Below are positions 18,481 through 27,857 of a DNA stretch of 64,000 nt, piece after piece. The DNA is from Streptomyces glaucescens (GTDB taxonomy: Bacteria; Actinomycetota; Actinomycetes; Streptomycetales; Streptomycetaceae), in contig NZ_CP009438.1 of NCBI RefSeq assembly GCF_000761215.1, forward strand, positions 3,086,001-3,150,000. The letters run 5' to 3'. Below the pieces are notes generated by a model. It made no database searches and was not told the DNA's origin. It worked only from the letters and a program-made list of their open reading frames with translations. The translations under genes were made by a program, and so were the position numbers. How positions within the stretch are numbered: the first letter of the stretch is position 1; the number at the start of each line of letters is the position of its first letter.

Positions 18481-20703
18481 GTGCCCCGCTTCAGCATCAT
18501 CCTCCCGTGTTACAAGGTGCAGGGCTTCCTGCGCGAGTGCCTGGACTCGGTCCTGGGGCAGTCGTTCCGCGACATCGAGGTGATCGCCGTCGACGACCGC
18601 TCGCCGGACGGCTGCGGCGCGATACTCGACGAGTACGCGGCGCGTGATGCGCGGGTGAAGGCCGTGCACCTGCCGGAGAACGTCGGACTCGGCCGGGCCC
18701 GCAACGCGGGCATGCCCCACGCCACCGGCGACTACCTGTTCTTCCTCGACAGCGACGACACCCTGACGCCGGGCGCGCTGCGCGCGATGGCCGACCGGCT
18801 GGCCGGGACGGGCGACCCGGACGTGCTGATCTTCGACTACGTCCGCACCTACTGGTGGGGCGGCACCCGCCGCAACGCGCTGGCGCCCGTGCTGGGCGCG
18901 GCGGCGGACGCGGGCACGTTCACCGCCGCCGAACGGCCCGAGGTGCTGGACCTGCTGATGGTGGTGTGGAACAAGGTCTACCGCCGGGACTTCGTCGAGC
19001 GGCACGGCTTCGCCTTCCCGCCCGGCTACTACGAGGACACGCCGTGGACGTTCCCGGTGATGCTCAGCGCGGGGCGGATGGCCGCGCTGGACCGCGTCTG
19101 CGTCGAGTACCGGCAGCGCCGCCAGGGCAACATCCTGTCCACCACCAGCCGCAAGCACTTCGACATCCACGAGCAGTACGAGCGGGTCTTCGCGTATCTC
19201 GACGACCATCCCGAGCTGCACACCTGGCGGGGCTTCCTGCACGCCAAGATGGCCGAGCACTGCCTGGACATCCTCGCCAAGCCGGACCGGCTGCCCCCCT
19301 CGGACAAGGGCGAGTTCTTCCGCCGTACGGCCGAGATGTTCCGCACGCACAAGCCCGACGGCCTCACGGTCGCCGAGGAGCACCGGGTGCTGGAGGGCGG
19401 CTACGCCGGCTATGTGGCCCGGCGGCAGGCGGCGCGGGCCGGGCGGGCGCTGGAGCGGCGGGCCGAGCGGGTGCGGGCGGTGGCGGCCGGACGGGTGCGC
19501 CGGGCCCGCTCGGCGCTGCTCGTGCGCCGCCCCCTGGACCCGGACCTCGCCGTGTACTCGGCGTTCTCGCACCGCGGGGTGCTCGGCGACCCGGCGGCGA
19601 TCCACCGCGCGGCCCGCGAGGTGGCCCCGCGGATGCGCGGGGTGTGGGTGGTCAAGGACGAGGAGACGGCCGCGCTGCTGCCGCCGGACGTGGAGCACGT
19701 GCTGCTGGGCTCGGCCGCCTACGAGCGGGTCACCGCGCGGGCCACGTACTTCGTCAACAACGTCAACTGGCCGGGCGGGCTCACCAAGCGCCCCGGCACC
19801 GTCCACATCCACACCCACCAGGGCACCCCGCTGAAGTACATGGGCGCGGACCTGCTCGGCAAGCCGGGCGCCCGGCACGGTCTCGACGTGCCGAAGATGC
19901 TGTGGCGCGCCGACCGCTGGGACTACAGCCTGGTCGCCAACCGGCACTCGGAGCTGGTGTGGGAGCGGGCGTTCCCCTGCCACTTCACCTCGCTGCGCTC
20001 CGGCAGCCCGCGCAACGACGTGCTGGTGAACGCGGGTCCCGGCGCGGGCGCCGGGACCCGGGCGCGGCTGGGCATCCCGGAGGACCACACGGTGGTGCTG
20101 TACGCGCCGACCCGCCGTGAGTACCGGCGCGGCGGCCACGTCGAGCGGATCGACCTGGCCCGGTTCGCCGGGGACCTCGGCGACGGCCACACCCTGGTGG
20201 TCCGGCTGCACCCGTCGCTCGCCGGCGGTCACGCCCGCGGGATGGGCCTGACGGACCTGCACCGGCGGGGCGTGCTCGTCGACGCCACCGACGAGCCGCA
20301 CGTCGAGGAGCTGATGCTCGCCTCCGACGTCCTGGTCACCGACTACTCCGCCCTGATGTTCGACTACGCCAACCTGGACCGCCCGATCGTGATCCACGCC
20401 GACGACTGGACGGCGTACGCGGCGAGCCGCGGCGCCTACTTCGACATCACCGCCGAACCGCCGGGCCATGTCTCGCGCACCTACCGGGAGCTGGCCTGGC
20501 TGTTCGCCTCGGGCACCTGGCGGGACCAGGAGGGGGGGCGGCTGCGGGCCGCCTTCCGGGAGCGGTTCTGCGAGTACGACGACGGCCGCGCCGCCGAGCG
20601 GGTGGTGCGGACGCTGATGCTGGGCGAGGAGGCGTGGACACCGGGGCGGGTATCGCTGCCGAGCCCCGCCGCCTGTGACCACGACGTGCTCACCACCTCG
20701 TGA
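18481..20703 (+). CDS. GT2 glycosyltransferase fused to TagF-like domain with altered catalytic motifs
   Basis: Third paralogue, 740 residues, GTG start with AGGAG upstream. The GT2 domain is complete (VDDRSPD, NVGLGRARNAG, DSDD at 90-93, YEDTPW) and very close to that of the first paralogue. The TagF-like domain is altered at two places: HGTPLK has become QGTPLK (Gln447, codon 19819-19821) and THRD has become TRRE. RLHP and TDYSALMFDY remain. I infer an active glycosyltransferase with an inactive phosphotransferase half. The stop overlaps the start of a membrane-protein gene by 4 bases. Confidence 0.83.
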   Translation: MPRFSIILPCYKVQGFLRECLDSVLGQSFRDIEVIAVDDRSPDGCGAILDEYAARDARVKAVHLPENVGLGRARNAGMPHATGDYLFFLDSDDTLTPGALRAMADRLAGTGDPDVLIFDYVRTYWWGGTRRNALAPVLGAAADAGTFTAAERPEVLDLLMVVWNKVYRRDFVERHGFAFPPGYYEDTPWTFPVMLSAGRMAALDRVCVEYRQRRQGNILSTTSRKHFDIHEQYERVFAYLDDHPELHTWRGFLHAKMAEHCLDILAKPDRLPPSDKGEFFRRTAEMFRTHKPDGLTVAEEHRVLEGGYAGYVARRQAARAGRALERRAERVRAVAAGRVRRARSALLVRRPLDPDLAVYSAFSHRGVLGDPAAIHRAAREVAPRMRGVWVVKDEETAALLPPDVEHVLLGSAAYERVTARATYFVNNVNWPGGLTKRPGTVHIHTHQGTPLKYMGADLLGKPGARHGLDVPKMLWRADRWDYSLVANRHSELVWERAFPCHFTSLRSGSPRNDVLVNAGPGAGAGTRARLGIPEDHTVVLYAPTRREYRRGGHVERIDLARFAGDLGDGHTLVVRLHPSLAGGHARGMGLTDLHRRGVLVDATDEPHVEELMLASDVLVTDYSALMFDYANLDRPIVIHADDWTAYAASRGAYFDITAEPPGHVSRTYRELAWLFASGTWRDQEGGRLRAAFRERFCEYDDGRAAERVVRTLMLGEEAWTPGRVSLPSPAACDHDVLTTS

Positions 20704-21998
20704 CCCGGCTGCGACCCCGGGCCTGGCGGCCGCGCACCCGCGTGCTCCTCCTGGCCGCGGTGTTCGCCGTGCTCCAGCTGGCGAACGTCACCGGCCGGGA
20801 CACCCCCGACACCAAGAACTACCTGTCGTACGCGCTCAGTCTGCGCGGGGACTCCAAGCGGGAGGCCGCCGCCGCGACCATCGACTACGTGTGCGCGGGC
20901 CGGGCCGCGCTGGCCCACCGCGCGCAGAACGTGCACGTGGTCCGCTTCCACCGGCCCGACCCGGCGCCCGCGGTGCGCGAGAGGTGCGGCGCCGACGAGT
21001 GGCGGGTCGTGGAGCGGCGGCTGAGGGCGGGGCAGACCGGCGGGCACACCGTGCCGTACATGCCGGAGCGCTTCATGCGGATCTTCGAGGCGCGGCCCGG
21101 CTACCCGGTGTTCCTGCTGCCGTTCGTGTCCCTGTTCGGCGTGGTGTGGGGGGTGTGGACGGCGAGCGTGGTGGTCGCGGCGGCGGGCGGGGTGCTGGTC
21201 TTCCTGGTGCTGCGGTCGCTGCGGGTGCCGTCGGCGCTGTGCCTGACCGGGCAGGGCCTCTACTACGTCCTGCCGGTCGGCACGACCGCCATGCGGCCCA
21301 TGACCGAGGGTCTGATGCTGGCGCTGACGCTGGCGGCGGTGTGGGGGTGCGCGCTGGTCCTCGGCGGGCGCCACGTCCGGGCCGGGCTGGTGCTGGTCGG
21401 CGGGTCGCTCGCCGCGCTGTTCACCGTCAAGCACTCCCAGGCGCTGTTCCTCGGGGTGTGCCTGGCGGCGGCGGCCACGCTGATCGCCGTACGGCGGTGG
21501 CGGCGGGGCCGGCCGCCGGGGCGCGGGGTGCTCGCGGTGGCGGCGGCCGGGCTGGCCGCGACCGTGCTGACGGTGCTGCTGGCGAGGCTGCTGGGGTACC
21601 CGTCGACCGCCGACAGTGTGCAGGACCTGCTGACCCATCACTTCGCGCGGCCGGACCGCGCCGATCCCTGGCCGGAGTTCTGGCAGCTCCAGGGGAACTT
21701 CTGGATGGAGTGGCTGCGCCGGCAGCTGTGGCAGCCGCTGTTCCTCGCGGCGCTCGCGGCGGGGGCGTGGGGTGCGGCGCGGCGGCCCGCGTTCGGGGTG
21801 TTCCTGGCCGCGGCGGCGTTCACGGGGATCCTCACCCAGGCCGGGCACCCGGACATCGGCATCTGGGGGGAGCGGCTGATCGTGCTGGCCTGGCTGCTGC
21901 CGGTGGTGGGGGTGCCGCTGCTGCTGGACGCGGTGCTGCGGCGGCCGGTGGCCGTGCCGGCGCAGGGGCACTCCGAACGGGCTCACTCGATGCGGTGA
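20700..21998 (+). CDS. Polytopic membrane protein, possible GT-C-type transferase
   Basis: A 432-residue protein with about eight to ten hydrophobic helices. After the first helix an acidic extracytoplasmic loop contains DTPDTKNYLSYAL, reminiscent of the Asp-bearing first loop of GT-C glycosyltransferases that use lipid-linked donors. The GTG start sits in a 4-base overlap (GTGA) with the preceding two-domain enzyme, so the two are coupled and probably act in one pathway. I do not recognise a named family. The resemblance to GT-C enzymes is an inference from topology and the loop motif. Confidence 0.72.
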   Translation: MTRLRPRAWRPRTRVLLLAAVFAVLQLANVTGRDTPDTKNYLSYALSLRGDSKREAAAATIDYVCAGRAALAHRAQNVHVVRFHRPDPAPAVRERCGADEWRVVERRLRAGQTGGHTVPYMPERFMRIFEARPGYPVFLLPFVSLFGVVWGVWTASVVVAAAGGVLVFLVLRSLRVPSALCLTGQGLYYVLPVGTTAMRPMTEGLMLALTLAAVWGCALVLGGRHVRAGLVLVGGSLAALFTVKHSQALFLGVCLAAAATLIAVRRWRRGRPPGRGVLAVAAAGLAATVLTVLLARLLGYPSTADSVQDLLTHHFARPDRADPWPEFWQLQGNFWMEWLRRQLWQPLFLAALAAGAWGAARRPAFGVFLAAAAFTGILTQAGHPDIGIWGERLIVLAWLLPVVGVPLLLDAVLRRPVAVPAQGHSERAHSMR

Positions 21999-22071
21999 GC
22001 CCAGGTCATGCCGTTGACCGCGGCGGGAAGATACGGCAGGTGCCGCATACGCCTGCCCACCACTCGACTCG

Positions 22072-23628
22072 ATGAGCGCCGGAGTCCTCGTCCGGCGGAC
22101 CCCGCGCGGTGCCACGGCGCTGCGCGGCCGGGTCTGGCGGCCCACCCCGTACCAGGTCGCCGGCTTCCTGTTCTGGCTGGTGATGTCGCTGGCGTACTGG
22201 CGGGTGCCGCTGTGCTGCGACGCCGGACAGCACGCGGCGGTCGTCGAACGGCTCAAGGACGACCTGCTGCACCCGCGCCACCCCACGGCGGACCTTCCGG
22301 GCGCGGGCAGCCCCTACTACTCGCCCTACGCCGTCGCCCAGGGCGCCCTCGCCCGGCTGACCGGGTTCGGCGGCTGGGAGGCGGTGCGGCTCGCCGGGCC
22401 GCTGAACCTGCTGGTGCTGCTGACCGGCCTGAACCGTTTCGTGCGGGTGCTGACGCCCCGTCCGTGGGCGCCGGTGCTGGCGCTGGCCGCGATGACGCTG
22501 CTGTGGGGTGTCGAGCGGGCCTGGTGGAGCGGGTATCTGGGGCTGATGTCGATGACGGGCACGCTGCCCTACCCGTCGGCGTTCGCGATCGGGCTGACCT
22601 TCTGGGCGTGGGCCTGGACGGGGGCGCGGGCCCGGGACGGGCGGCCGGTGCGGTTCGTGGGACCCAGCGGACTGCCGGGCCTGGCCGGCTACGCCGGGCT
22701 GGGCGCGCTGTACGGGCTGATTCTGCTGGTCCACCCGATCACCTCGGTGGCGGCGGTCCTCGGCGGACTCGCCCTGGTGGCGGGGTGGCAGCGGGGCCGG
22801 AACCCGGCCGTGGCCGCCCGGTGGGCGCTGACCGGCGGCACGGCGCTGCTGGCCGGTGCGGCGTGGCCGTACTTCGACGTCTTCGCGCTGACCGGCGACA
22901 CCAGCGTGGACGCCATGCACCGGCGGCTGTACGGGGACCTCGCCGGGCAGTTCGGGCTGGCGCTGATCGGGCTGCCCGCGCTGTGGCTGCGGGCTCGGCG
23001 GACGGCGTGGCGCGATCCGCTGGTGCTGATGTTCGCGCTGGAGGCGGCGGTGGTGGCGTACGGCTGGTTCAGCGGCCACTACACCTACGGGCGCATCCTC
23101 GGTCTCACCCTGGTGCCGCCGCAGTTCGCGCTGGCCGTGGAGCTGGCGGCGCCCCGGCCGTGGCCGGTGTGGCGGCGCGTGCTGGCCGTGGTCACGGCGG
23201 CCGGGGCCTGCGCCGGGTTCCTCACCGTGCAGGCGGGGGCGGTGGTGCCGCGTTCGCTGGACCCGGTCGGTTTCGCGCGGCCGCCGAGCTGGCCGTCGTA
23301 CGACTGGGCCGCCCGGCATATCCGGCGGGGCGATGTGGTGATCACCGACGGCTACTGGGCGGTGCACGCGATCGCCGGGTACGGGGCGAACCTGGCCGCG
23401 CCGACCTGGCCGGACGCGGCGGTGGACGAACGGGAGCGGCTGCGCCGGGTCGCCGATGTGCGGGCGTACCTAGACCCGTCGGCGACCCGTGCCGAGCGCA
23501 CCGCCCTCGCCCGCCGCCACCGGGTGCGCTGGCTGCTGCTGACGCGCTGGCGCGAGGTGCCCGAGGAGGCGGTGGTGGTGGCGTGGAGCCGGCGGACGGG
23601 GGAGGTGCTGGCGCGGCTCCCGGGGTGA
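22072..23628 (+). CDS. Polytopic membrane protein, possible GT-C-type transferase
   Basis: A 518-residue protein with a basic N-terminus, a first helix near residue 25-45, an acidic loop (CCDAGQHAAVVERLKDD) and about nine more helices. The C-terminal 130 residues are soluble and predicted extracytoplasmic. This is again the layout of GT-C transferases, but no defined family motif is recognised. It starts with ATG 73 bases after the previous membrane protein, on the same strand. A role in adding or exporting polymer units is inferred only from its neighbours. Confidence 0.7.
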   Translation: MSAGVLVRRTPRGATALRGRVWRPTPYQVAGFLFWLVMSLAYWRVPLCCDAGQHAAVVERLKDDLLHPRHPTADLPGAGSPYYSPYAVAQGALARLTGFGGWEAVRLAGPLNLLVLLTGLNRFVRVLTPRPWAPVLALAAMTLLWGVERAWWSGYLGLMSMTGTLPYPSAFAIGLTFWAWAWTGARARDGRPVRFVGPSGLPGLAGYAGLGALYGLILLVHPITSVAAVLGGLALVAGWQRGRNPAVAARWALTGGTALLAGAAWPYFDVFALTGDTSVDAMHRRLYGDLAGQFGLALIGLPALWLRARRTAWRDPLVLMFALEAAVVAYGWFSGHYTYGRILGLTLVPPQFALAVELAAPRPWPVWRRVLAVVTAAGACAGFLTVQAGAVVPRSLDPVGFARPPSWPSYDWAARHIRRGDVVITDGYWAVHAIAGYGANLAAPTWPDAAVDERERLRRVADVRAYLDPSATRAERTALARRHRVRWLLLTRWREVPEEAVVVAWSRRTGEVLARLPG

Positions 23629-23661
23629 CGGGCGCCGCGCCGGGGCGTGGCCCGTGGGGGA

Positions 23662-24075
<414 letters not shown>

Positions 24076-24147
24076 GGGAGAACCATCCCTCTCTGGGTCG
24101 GGTCGGCGGTCCGGTACGGGCGCCGCCTTACGACCAGAAGTAGAGCA

Positions 24148-24169
24148 CACAATTAAGTTGTGCACAACT
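24148..24169. promoter_or_regulatory. Probable OhrR operator between ohr and ohrR
   Basis: Two overlapping palindromes occur: CACAA-TTAAG-TTGTG at 24148-24162 and the perfect 14-mer AGTTGTGCACAACT at 24156-24169. The stretch is AT-rich against a GC-rich background and lies where divergent ohr and ohrR promoters should overlap, as in the autoregulated OhrR systems of Streptomyces and Bacillus. Confidence 0.75.
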
Positions 24170-24198
24170 AAATGGACCGCAAGAGCTACCCTGGAACC

Positions 24199-24672
24199 AT
24201 GACCAGCACGCCCGCGGACGACTGGCTCCGCCTCGACCGCCAGATCTGCTTCTCGCTGAACGCCGCCGCGCGCGCCTTCAACGGCGTCTACCGCGTCGTC
24301 CTCAAGGACCTCGGGCTCACCTACCCGCAGTACCTGGTGATGCTGGTCCTCTGGGAGGACGGCGACCAGCCCGTGAAGAAGCTCGGCGAACGGCTGCGGC
24401 TCGACTCCGGCACCCTCTCCCCGCTGCTCAAGCGGCTGGAGGCGGCCGGCCTGGTGCTCCGCGAGCGCAGCGCCCGCGACGAGCGCTCCGTGGAGGTCCG
24501 GCTCACCGGGGACGGCGCCGCCCTGCGCGAACGCGCCGTGGAGGTGCCGCGCCGGATCGCCGCCGCCACGGGCTGCGACCTCGACGAGATCAACGCCCTG
24601 CGGGACCGCCTCGACCGGCTGACCGGCGCGCTGGACGCGGCGATCGCGGCGGAGACGGCGACGCGCCCGTGA
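24199..24672 (+). CDS. ohrR: Organic-hydroperoxide sensing MarR-family repressor
   Basis: Winged-helix repressor of 157 residues. The conserved sensing cysteine is Cys17 in RQICFSLNAA, followed by YPQYLVMLVLWE and the DNA-binding segment KLGERLRLDSGTLSPLLKRLE, all typical of OhrR. Oxidation of the cysteine by organic peroxide releases DNA. An in-frame ATG at 24172 abuts the operator and would place the operator next to the start codon; the ATG at 24199 gives the normal family N-terminus and is preferred. Confidence 0.93.
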   Translation: MTSTPADDWLRLDRQICFSLNAAARAFNGVYRVVLKDLGLTYPQYLVMLVLWEDGDQPVKKLGERLRLDSGTLSPLLKRLEAAGLVLRERSARDERSVEVRLTGDGAALRERAVEVPRRIAAATGCDLDEINALRDRLDRLTGALDAAIAAETATRP

Positions 24673-24777
24673 CACCCCGATAGGGGGGTGTTCCCGGGGA
24701 AGGGCCCGCGGCGGGGCATACATGACCGGCGTACGAGACCCCCGCCCGGCCGCCCCCCTGCCGAGGACACCCCGCCG

Positions 24778-26037
24778 ATGCCCCTGACGACCCGCCGCCG
24801 CCTCCACGGCCTCGCCGCCGCCTGGCTCGCCACCCGCGCCCTGATGCTCTGGCTCCTCCTCCACGACGCCGCTCCGCAGCTGGGGGGCATCCCGGTCGCG
24901 CGGGAGGTGTGGCGGCTGTACCGCAACTGGGCCGGCGTCCTGGCGCAGGGCACCTTCCCGGCGGACGACAAGCTGTGGCAGTACCCGCCGGGCGCCGGCC
25001 CGGTGCTGCTGTCGCCCACGCTGCTGCCCGGGCTGGACTACCTCCAGGCGTTCGTGCTCCTCACCCTGGCCGCGGACGCCCTGGTCCTGGCGGCACTGGC
25101 CCGGGCGGGGACGCGCGAGGGCCGCACGCTGCTCGGGGCGGCCTTGTGGACGCTGGGGCTGCCCCTGCTGCTGCACGTGCCGCTGGTCCGCTACGACGTG
25201 CTGGCCACCGCCCTGGCCGTCCTCTCCCTGCTGACGCTCGCGCGCTCCCCGCGCGCGGGCGGGGCCTTCGCCGCGCTGGGCGCCCTGGTGAAGGTGTGGC
25301 CCGTGCTGGTGCTGGCCGGGACGCCGAGGGGACGGGCGACCCGGCGGGCGTGGGGTGCGGCGGCGGTCGCCGGAGCCGCCGCCCTGGGCGTCCTCGCCCT
25401 CACCTTCGCCCACCCCTTGGCCTTCCTGCGCCAGCAGGGCGGCCGGGGCGTGCAGATCGAGTCCTTCGGCGGCACTCTGCTGAGCCTCGCCACGCACGCG
25501 GGGTGGCCGGGGCGGGCGGGGTATCGGTACGGGGCGCTGGAGTTCACCGGCCCGTACGTGGACGCGGTGGCGACCGCCTCCCTCGCCCTCACCGCCGTCG
25601 CCTTCGGAGTCCTGCTGCACTGGCGGCTGACCGCGCGGCACGGGACCGAGGCGACGCCGTACGACGCGGCGCTGACCGCCGTGCTGCTCTTCACCGTCAC
25701 CAGCCGGGTGCTCAGCCCTCAGTACCTCGTCTGGCTGCTCGGCCTGGCCGCCGTCTGCCTGACCTCCCGGCGGACCTCACAGCGCCCCGTCGCCGCGCTG
25801 CTCGTGGCCGCGGCCGCCGTCACGGCGCTGGTGTACCCCACTCTGTACGACGAGGTCGCGGCGAGCACCCCCGTCGGCTGCGCCCTGATGGCCGCCCGCA
25901 ACGGACTGCTCGGCACGGCCGCCGTCCTGTCCCTCGTCCGGCTACGGCGCGTCACCTCCGGGTCACCCGGGGAGCTCAGGCCTGTTTCACTGGAGGCCGG
26001 GCACACCCGGCGGGCCGCCACGGGCGCCGCCGACTGA
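24778..26037 (+). CDS. GT87-like membrane glycosyltransferase (DUF2029/PimE type)
   Basis: A 419-residue polytopic protein with about ten helices, a first loop carrying the acidic and aromatic residues typical of GT-C enzymes, and motifs such as KLWQYPPG, LVKVWPVLVLAG and SPQYLVWLL that recur in the GT87 (alpha-mannosyltransferase PimE-like) family. Such enzymes add sugars outside the membrane from polyprenyl-phosphate donors. The ATG at 24778 is preceded by GAGGA; an upstream in-frame extension to 24688 looks non-coding. The stop is 16 bases before galE, consistent with one operon. Confidence 0.8.
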   Translation: MPLTTRRRLHGLAAAWLATRALMLWLLLHDAAPQLGGIPVAREVWRLYRNWAGVLAQGTFPADDKLWQYPPGAGPVLLSPTLLPGLDYLQAFVLLTLAADALVLAALARAGTREGRTLLGAALWTLGLPLLLHVPLVRYDVLATALAVLSLLTLARSPRAGGAFAALGALVKVWPVLVLAGTPRGRATRRAWGAAAVAGAAALGVLALTFAHPLAFLRQQGGRGVQIESFGGTLLSLATHAGWPGRAGYRYGALEFTGPYVDAVATASLALTAVAFGVLLHWRLTARHGTEATPYDAALTAVLLFTVTSRVLSPQYLVWLLGLAAVCLTSRRTSQRPVAALLVAAAAVTALVYPTLYDEVAASTPVGCALMAARNGLLGTAAVLSLVRLRRVTSGSPGELRPVSLEAGHTRRAATGAAD

Positions 26038-26053
26038 GAGGGGACGGCCGCAC

Positions 26054-27034
26054 ATGAGCTGGCTGATCACCGGCGGCGCCGGATACATCGGGGCGCACGT
26101 CGTCCGTGCCATGACCGAGGCCGGCGAACGCGCCGTCGTCTACGACGACCTGTCCACCGGGATCGCCGGGCGCGTCCCGCCCGGCGTGCCGCTGGAGGCG
26201 GGGTCGACCCTCGACCGGGGGCGGCTGGACGAGGTGCTCGCCGGGCACGGGATCACCGGGGTGGTGCACCTCGCCGCGAAGAAGCAGGTCGACGAGTCGG
26301 TGGACCGGCCGCTGCACTACTACCGGGAGAACGTGGAGGGCCTGCGCGTCCTCCTGGAGGCGGTGACCGCGGCCGGAGTGCCGTCCTTCGTGTTCTCCTC
26401 CTCGGCCGCGGTGTACGGCATGCCCGACGTGGACCTGGTGCGCGAGGACACACCCTGCGCCCCGATGTCGCCGTACGGCGAGACCAAGCTGGCCGGCGAG
26501 TGGCTGGTGCGCGCCACCGGCCGGGCCGCGGGCCTGTCCACCGCGTCCCTGCGCTATTTCAACGTGGCGGGCGCGGCCTCCCCCGAACTGGCCGACACCG
26601 GCGTCTGCAACCTCGTCCCCATGGTCTTCGAGAGGCTCACCGGGGGCGCGGCCCCGCGCGTCTTCGGCGACGACTACCCGACGCCGGACGGCACCTGCGT
26701 ACGGGACTACATCCACGTCGTCGACGTGGCCGAGGCCCACGTGGCGGCGGCCCGCGCGCTGGGGACGCGGCCCGGCCGCGACCTCACCCTCAACATCGGG
26801 CGCGGCGAGGGGGTCTCGGTCCGGGAGATGATCGACCGGATCACCGCGATCACCGGTCACGACCGCCCCGCGACCGTCACCGCGCGCCGCCCCGGCGACC
26901 CGGCCCGCGTCGTCGCCTCCGCCGACCGCGCCGCCGCCGAACTGGGCTGGAAGGCCAGGCACGACGTCCAGGACATGATCACGTCCGCGTGGGAGGGCTG
27001 GGTACGGCAGCACCCGGAGGCCGCGCGGCACTGA
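26054..27034 (+). CDS. galE: UDP-glucose 4-epimerase
   Basis: Extended short-chain dehydrogenase of 326 residues that interconverts UDP-glucose and UDP-galactose (or the N-acetyl forms). The NAD-binding motif TGGAGYIG is at residues 6-13 and the catalytic YxxxK is Tyr141-Lys145 in SPYGETK. The ATG start has GAGGGG upstream. Its position in a glycosyltransferase cluster rather than a galactose-utilisation operon suggests it supplies UDP-galactose-type donors for the wall polymer. Confidence 0.93.
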   Translation: MSWLITGGAGYIGAHVVRAMTEAGERAVVYDDLSTGIAGRVPPGVPLEAGSTLDRGRLDEVLAGHGITGVVHLAAKKQVDESVDRPLHYYRENVEGLRVLLEAVTAAGVPSFVFSSSAAVYGMPDVDLVREDTPCAPMSPYGETKLAGEWLVRATGRAAGLSTASLRYFNVAGAASPELADTGVCNLVPMVFERLTGGAAPRVFGDDYPTPDGTCVRDYIHVVDVAEAHVAAARALGTRPGRDLTLNIGRGEGVSVREMIDRITAITGHDRPATVTARRPGDPARVVASADRAAAELGWKARHDVQDMITSAWEGWVRQHPEAARH

Positions 27035-27056
27035 CGGCGTTCGCAGGGCCTGGGTA

Positions 27057-27073
27057 CCCGCCCGAGGGGCGGG
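27057..27073. terminator. Terminator between convergent galE and tetR-family genes
   Basis: Seven-base GC-only arms (27057-27063 and 27067-27073) with a 3-base loop lie 23 bases past the galE stop. It is short, so efficiency is uncertain. Confidence 0.5.
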
Positions 27074-27138
27074 CCCGGCGGTTCACGGGTCCCCGTGCGA
27101 GTGAAGTGAGGCCGGGTGGCCGGGGCCGCGGAGAGGGG

Positions 27139-27765
27139 TCAGAGTGCCTTGAGCGCTTCGGCGGTCGCACGGGAGAGCGCCGCCAGGTAACCCTTGGGGA
27201 GCTTCGGGCTGCGGATGACGACCGCGCGCCAGTAGAGGGGGCCCGAGATGAGGTCGAGGGCCAGCTCGTGGTCGAGGCCGGCGCGGACCTCGCCCCGCTG
27301 CTCCGCCGCCGCCACGACCGTCAGGGCGACGCCGTCCTGTCCGTCCCGCAGCGCCTTCCGCAACGCCTCGGCGATCTCCGGGTTGCGCGCCGCCTCCGCC
27401 TGGAGGTCGGGGACCACCTGTGAGGCGACCGGGTGCCGCAGGGCACGGGAGGTCACCTCGTACAGCAGCCGCAGATCCGACTCCAGCGAGCCGGTGTCCG
27501 GTGCCGGCAGGCCCTGCACCGCGATCGCCGAGACGATGTCCAGCACCAGGTGCAGCTTGGAGCGCCAGCGGCGGTAGACGGCGGTCTTGCCGACCCCCGC
27601 GCGGCGGGCGATGCCCTCGATCGACATGCGCGCGTAGCCGACCGCGGCCAGCTCCTCGAAGACGGCCGCCCGGATGGCTTCCGTCACGTCCTCGCGGAGC
27701 ACCGCCGCACCTGCGGGGGCACGGCGGCGCGGACGCGGCTGGGGGCCGTCGGCGTTCGTCGTCAT
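27139..27765 (-). CDS. TetR-family transcriptional regulator
   Basis: A 208-residue repressor. The N-terminal helix-turn-helix (about residues 27-72) reads ARMSIEGIARRAGVGKTAVY with the usual RRW after it; the rest is an all-helical ligand domain of unknown specificity. The first 24 residues are Pro/Arg-rich. It is divergent from the TagGH-type exporter genes, and the 238-base spacer contains two similar 20-bp imperfect palindromes, the nearer one 24 bases before its ATG. The simplest reading is a local autorepressor that may also control the exporter. Confidence 0.9.
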   Translation of the reverse strand: MTTNADGPQPRPRRRAPAGAAVLREDVTEAIRAAVFEELAAVGYARMSIEGIARRAGVGKTAVYRRWRSKLHLVLDIVSAIAVQGLPAPDTGSLESDLRLLYEVTSRALRHPVASQVVPDLQAEAARNPEIAEALRKALRDGQDGVALTVVAAAEQRGEVRAGLDHELALDLISGPLYWRAVVIRSPKLPKGYLAALSRATAEALKAL

Positions 27766-27789
27766 GCGGACAGCATAGGGCGTGACGAC

Positions 27790-27809
27790 GAAACGGTTGC
27801 GTTCCGTCG
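27790..27809. promoter_or_regulatory. Candidate TetR-type operator, element 1
   Basis: GAAACGGTTGCGTTCCGTCG lies within a larger imperfect palindrome at 27785-27810. It matches element 2 (27838-27857) at 16 of 20 positions, in the same orientation, with starts 48 bases apart. The location just upstream of the TetR gene start fits autoregulation. Confidence 0.5.
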
Positions 27810-27837
27810 TCCCCTCGGCCTACGCTCACGTTGCGAC

Positions 27838-27857
27838 GATACGGTCCCGTTCCGACG
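27838..27857. promoter_or_regulatory. Candidate TetR-type operator, element 2
   Basis: GATACGGTCCCGTTCCGACG matches element 1 at 16 of 20 positions. It lies between the divergent TetR and exporter genes. Beyond it, to about 27935, short repeats of GAACACCGTCCG fill the spacer. Confidence 0.5.
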
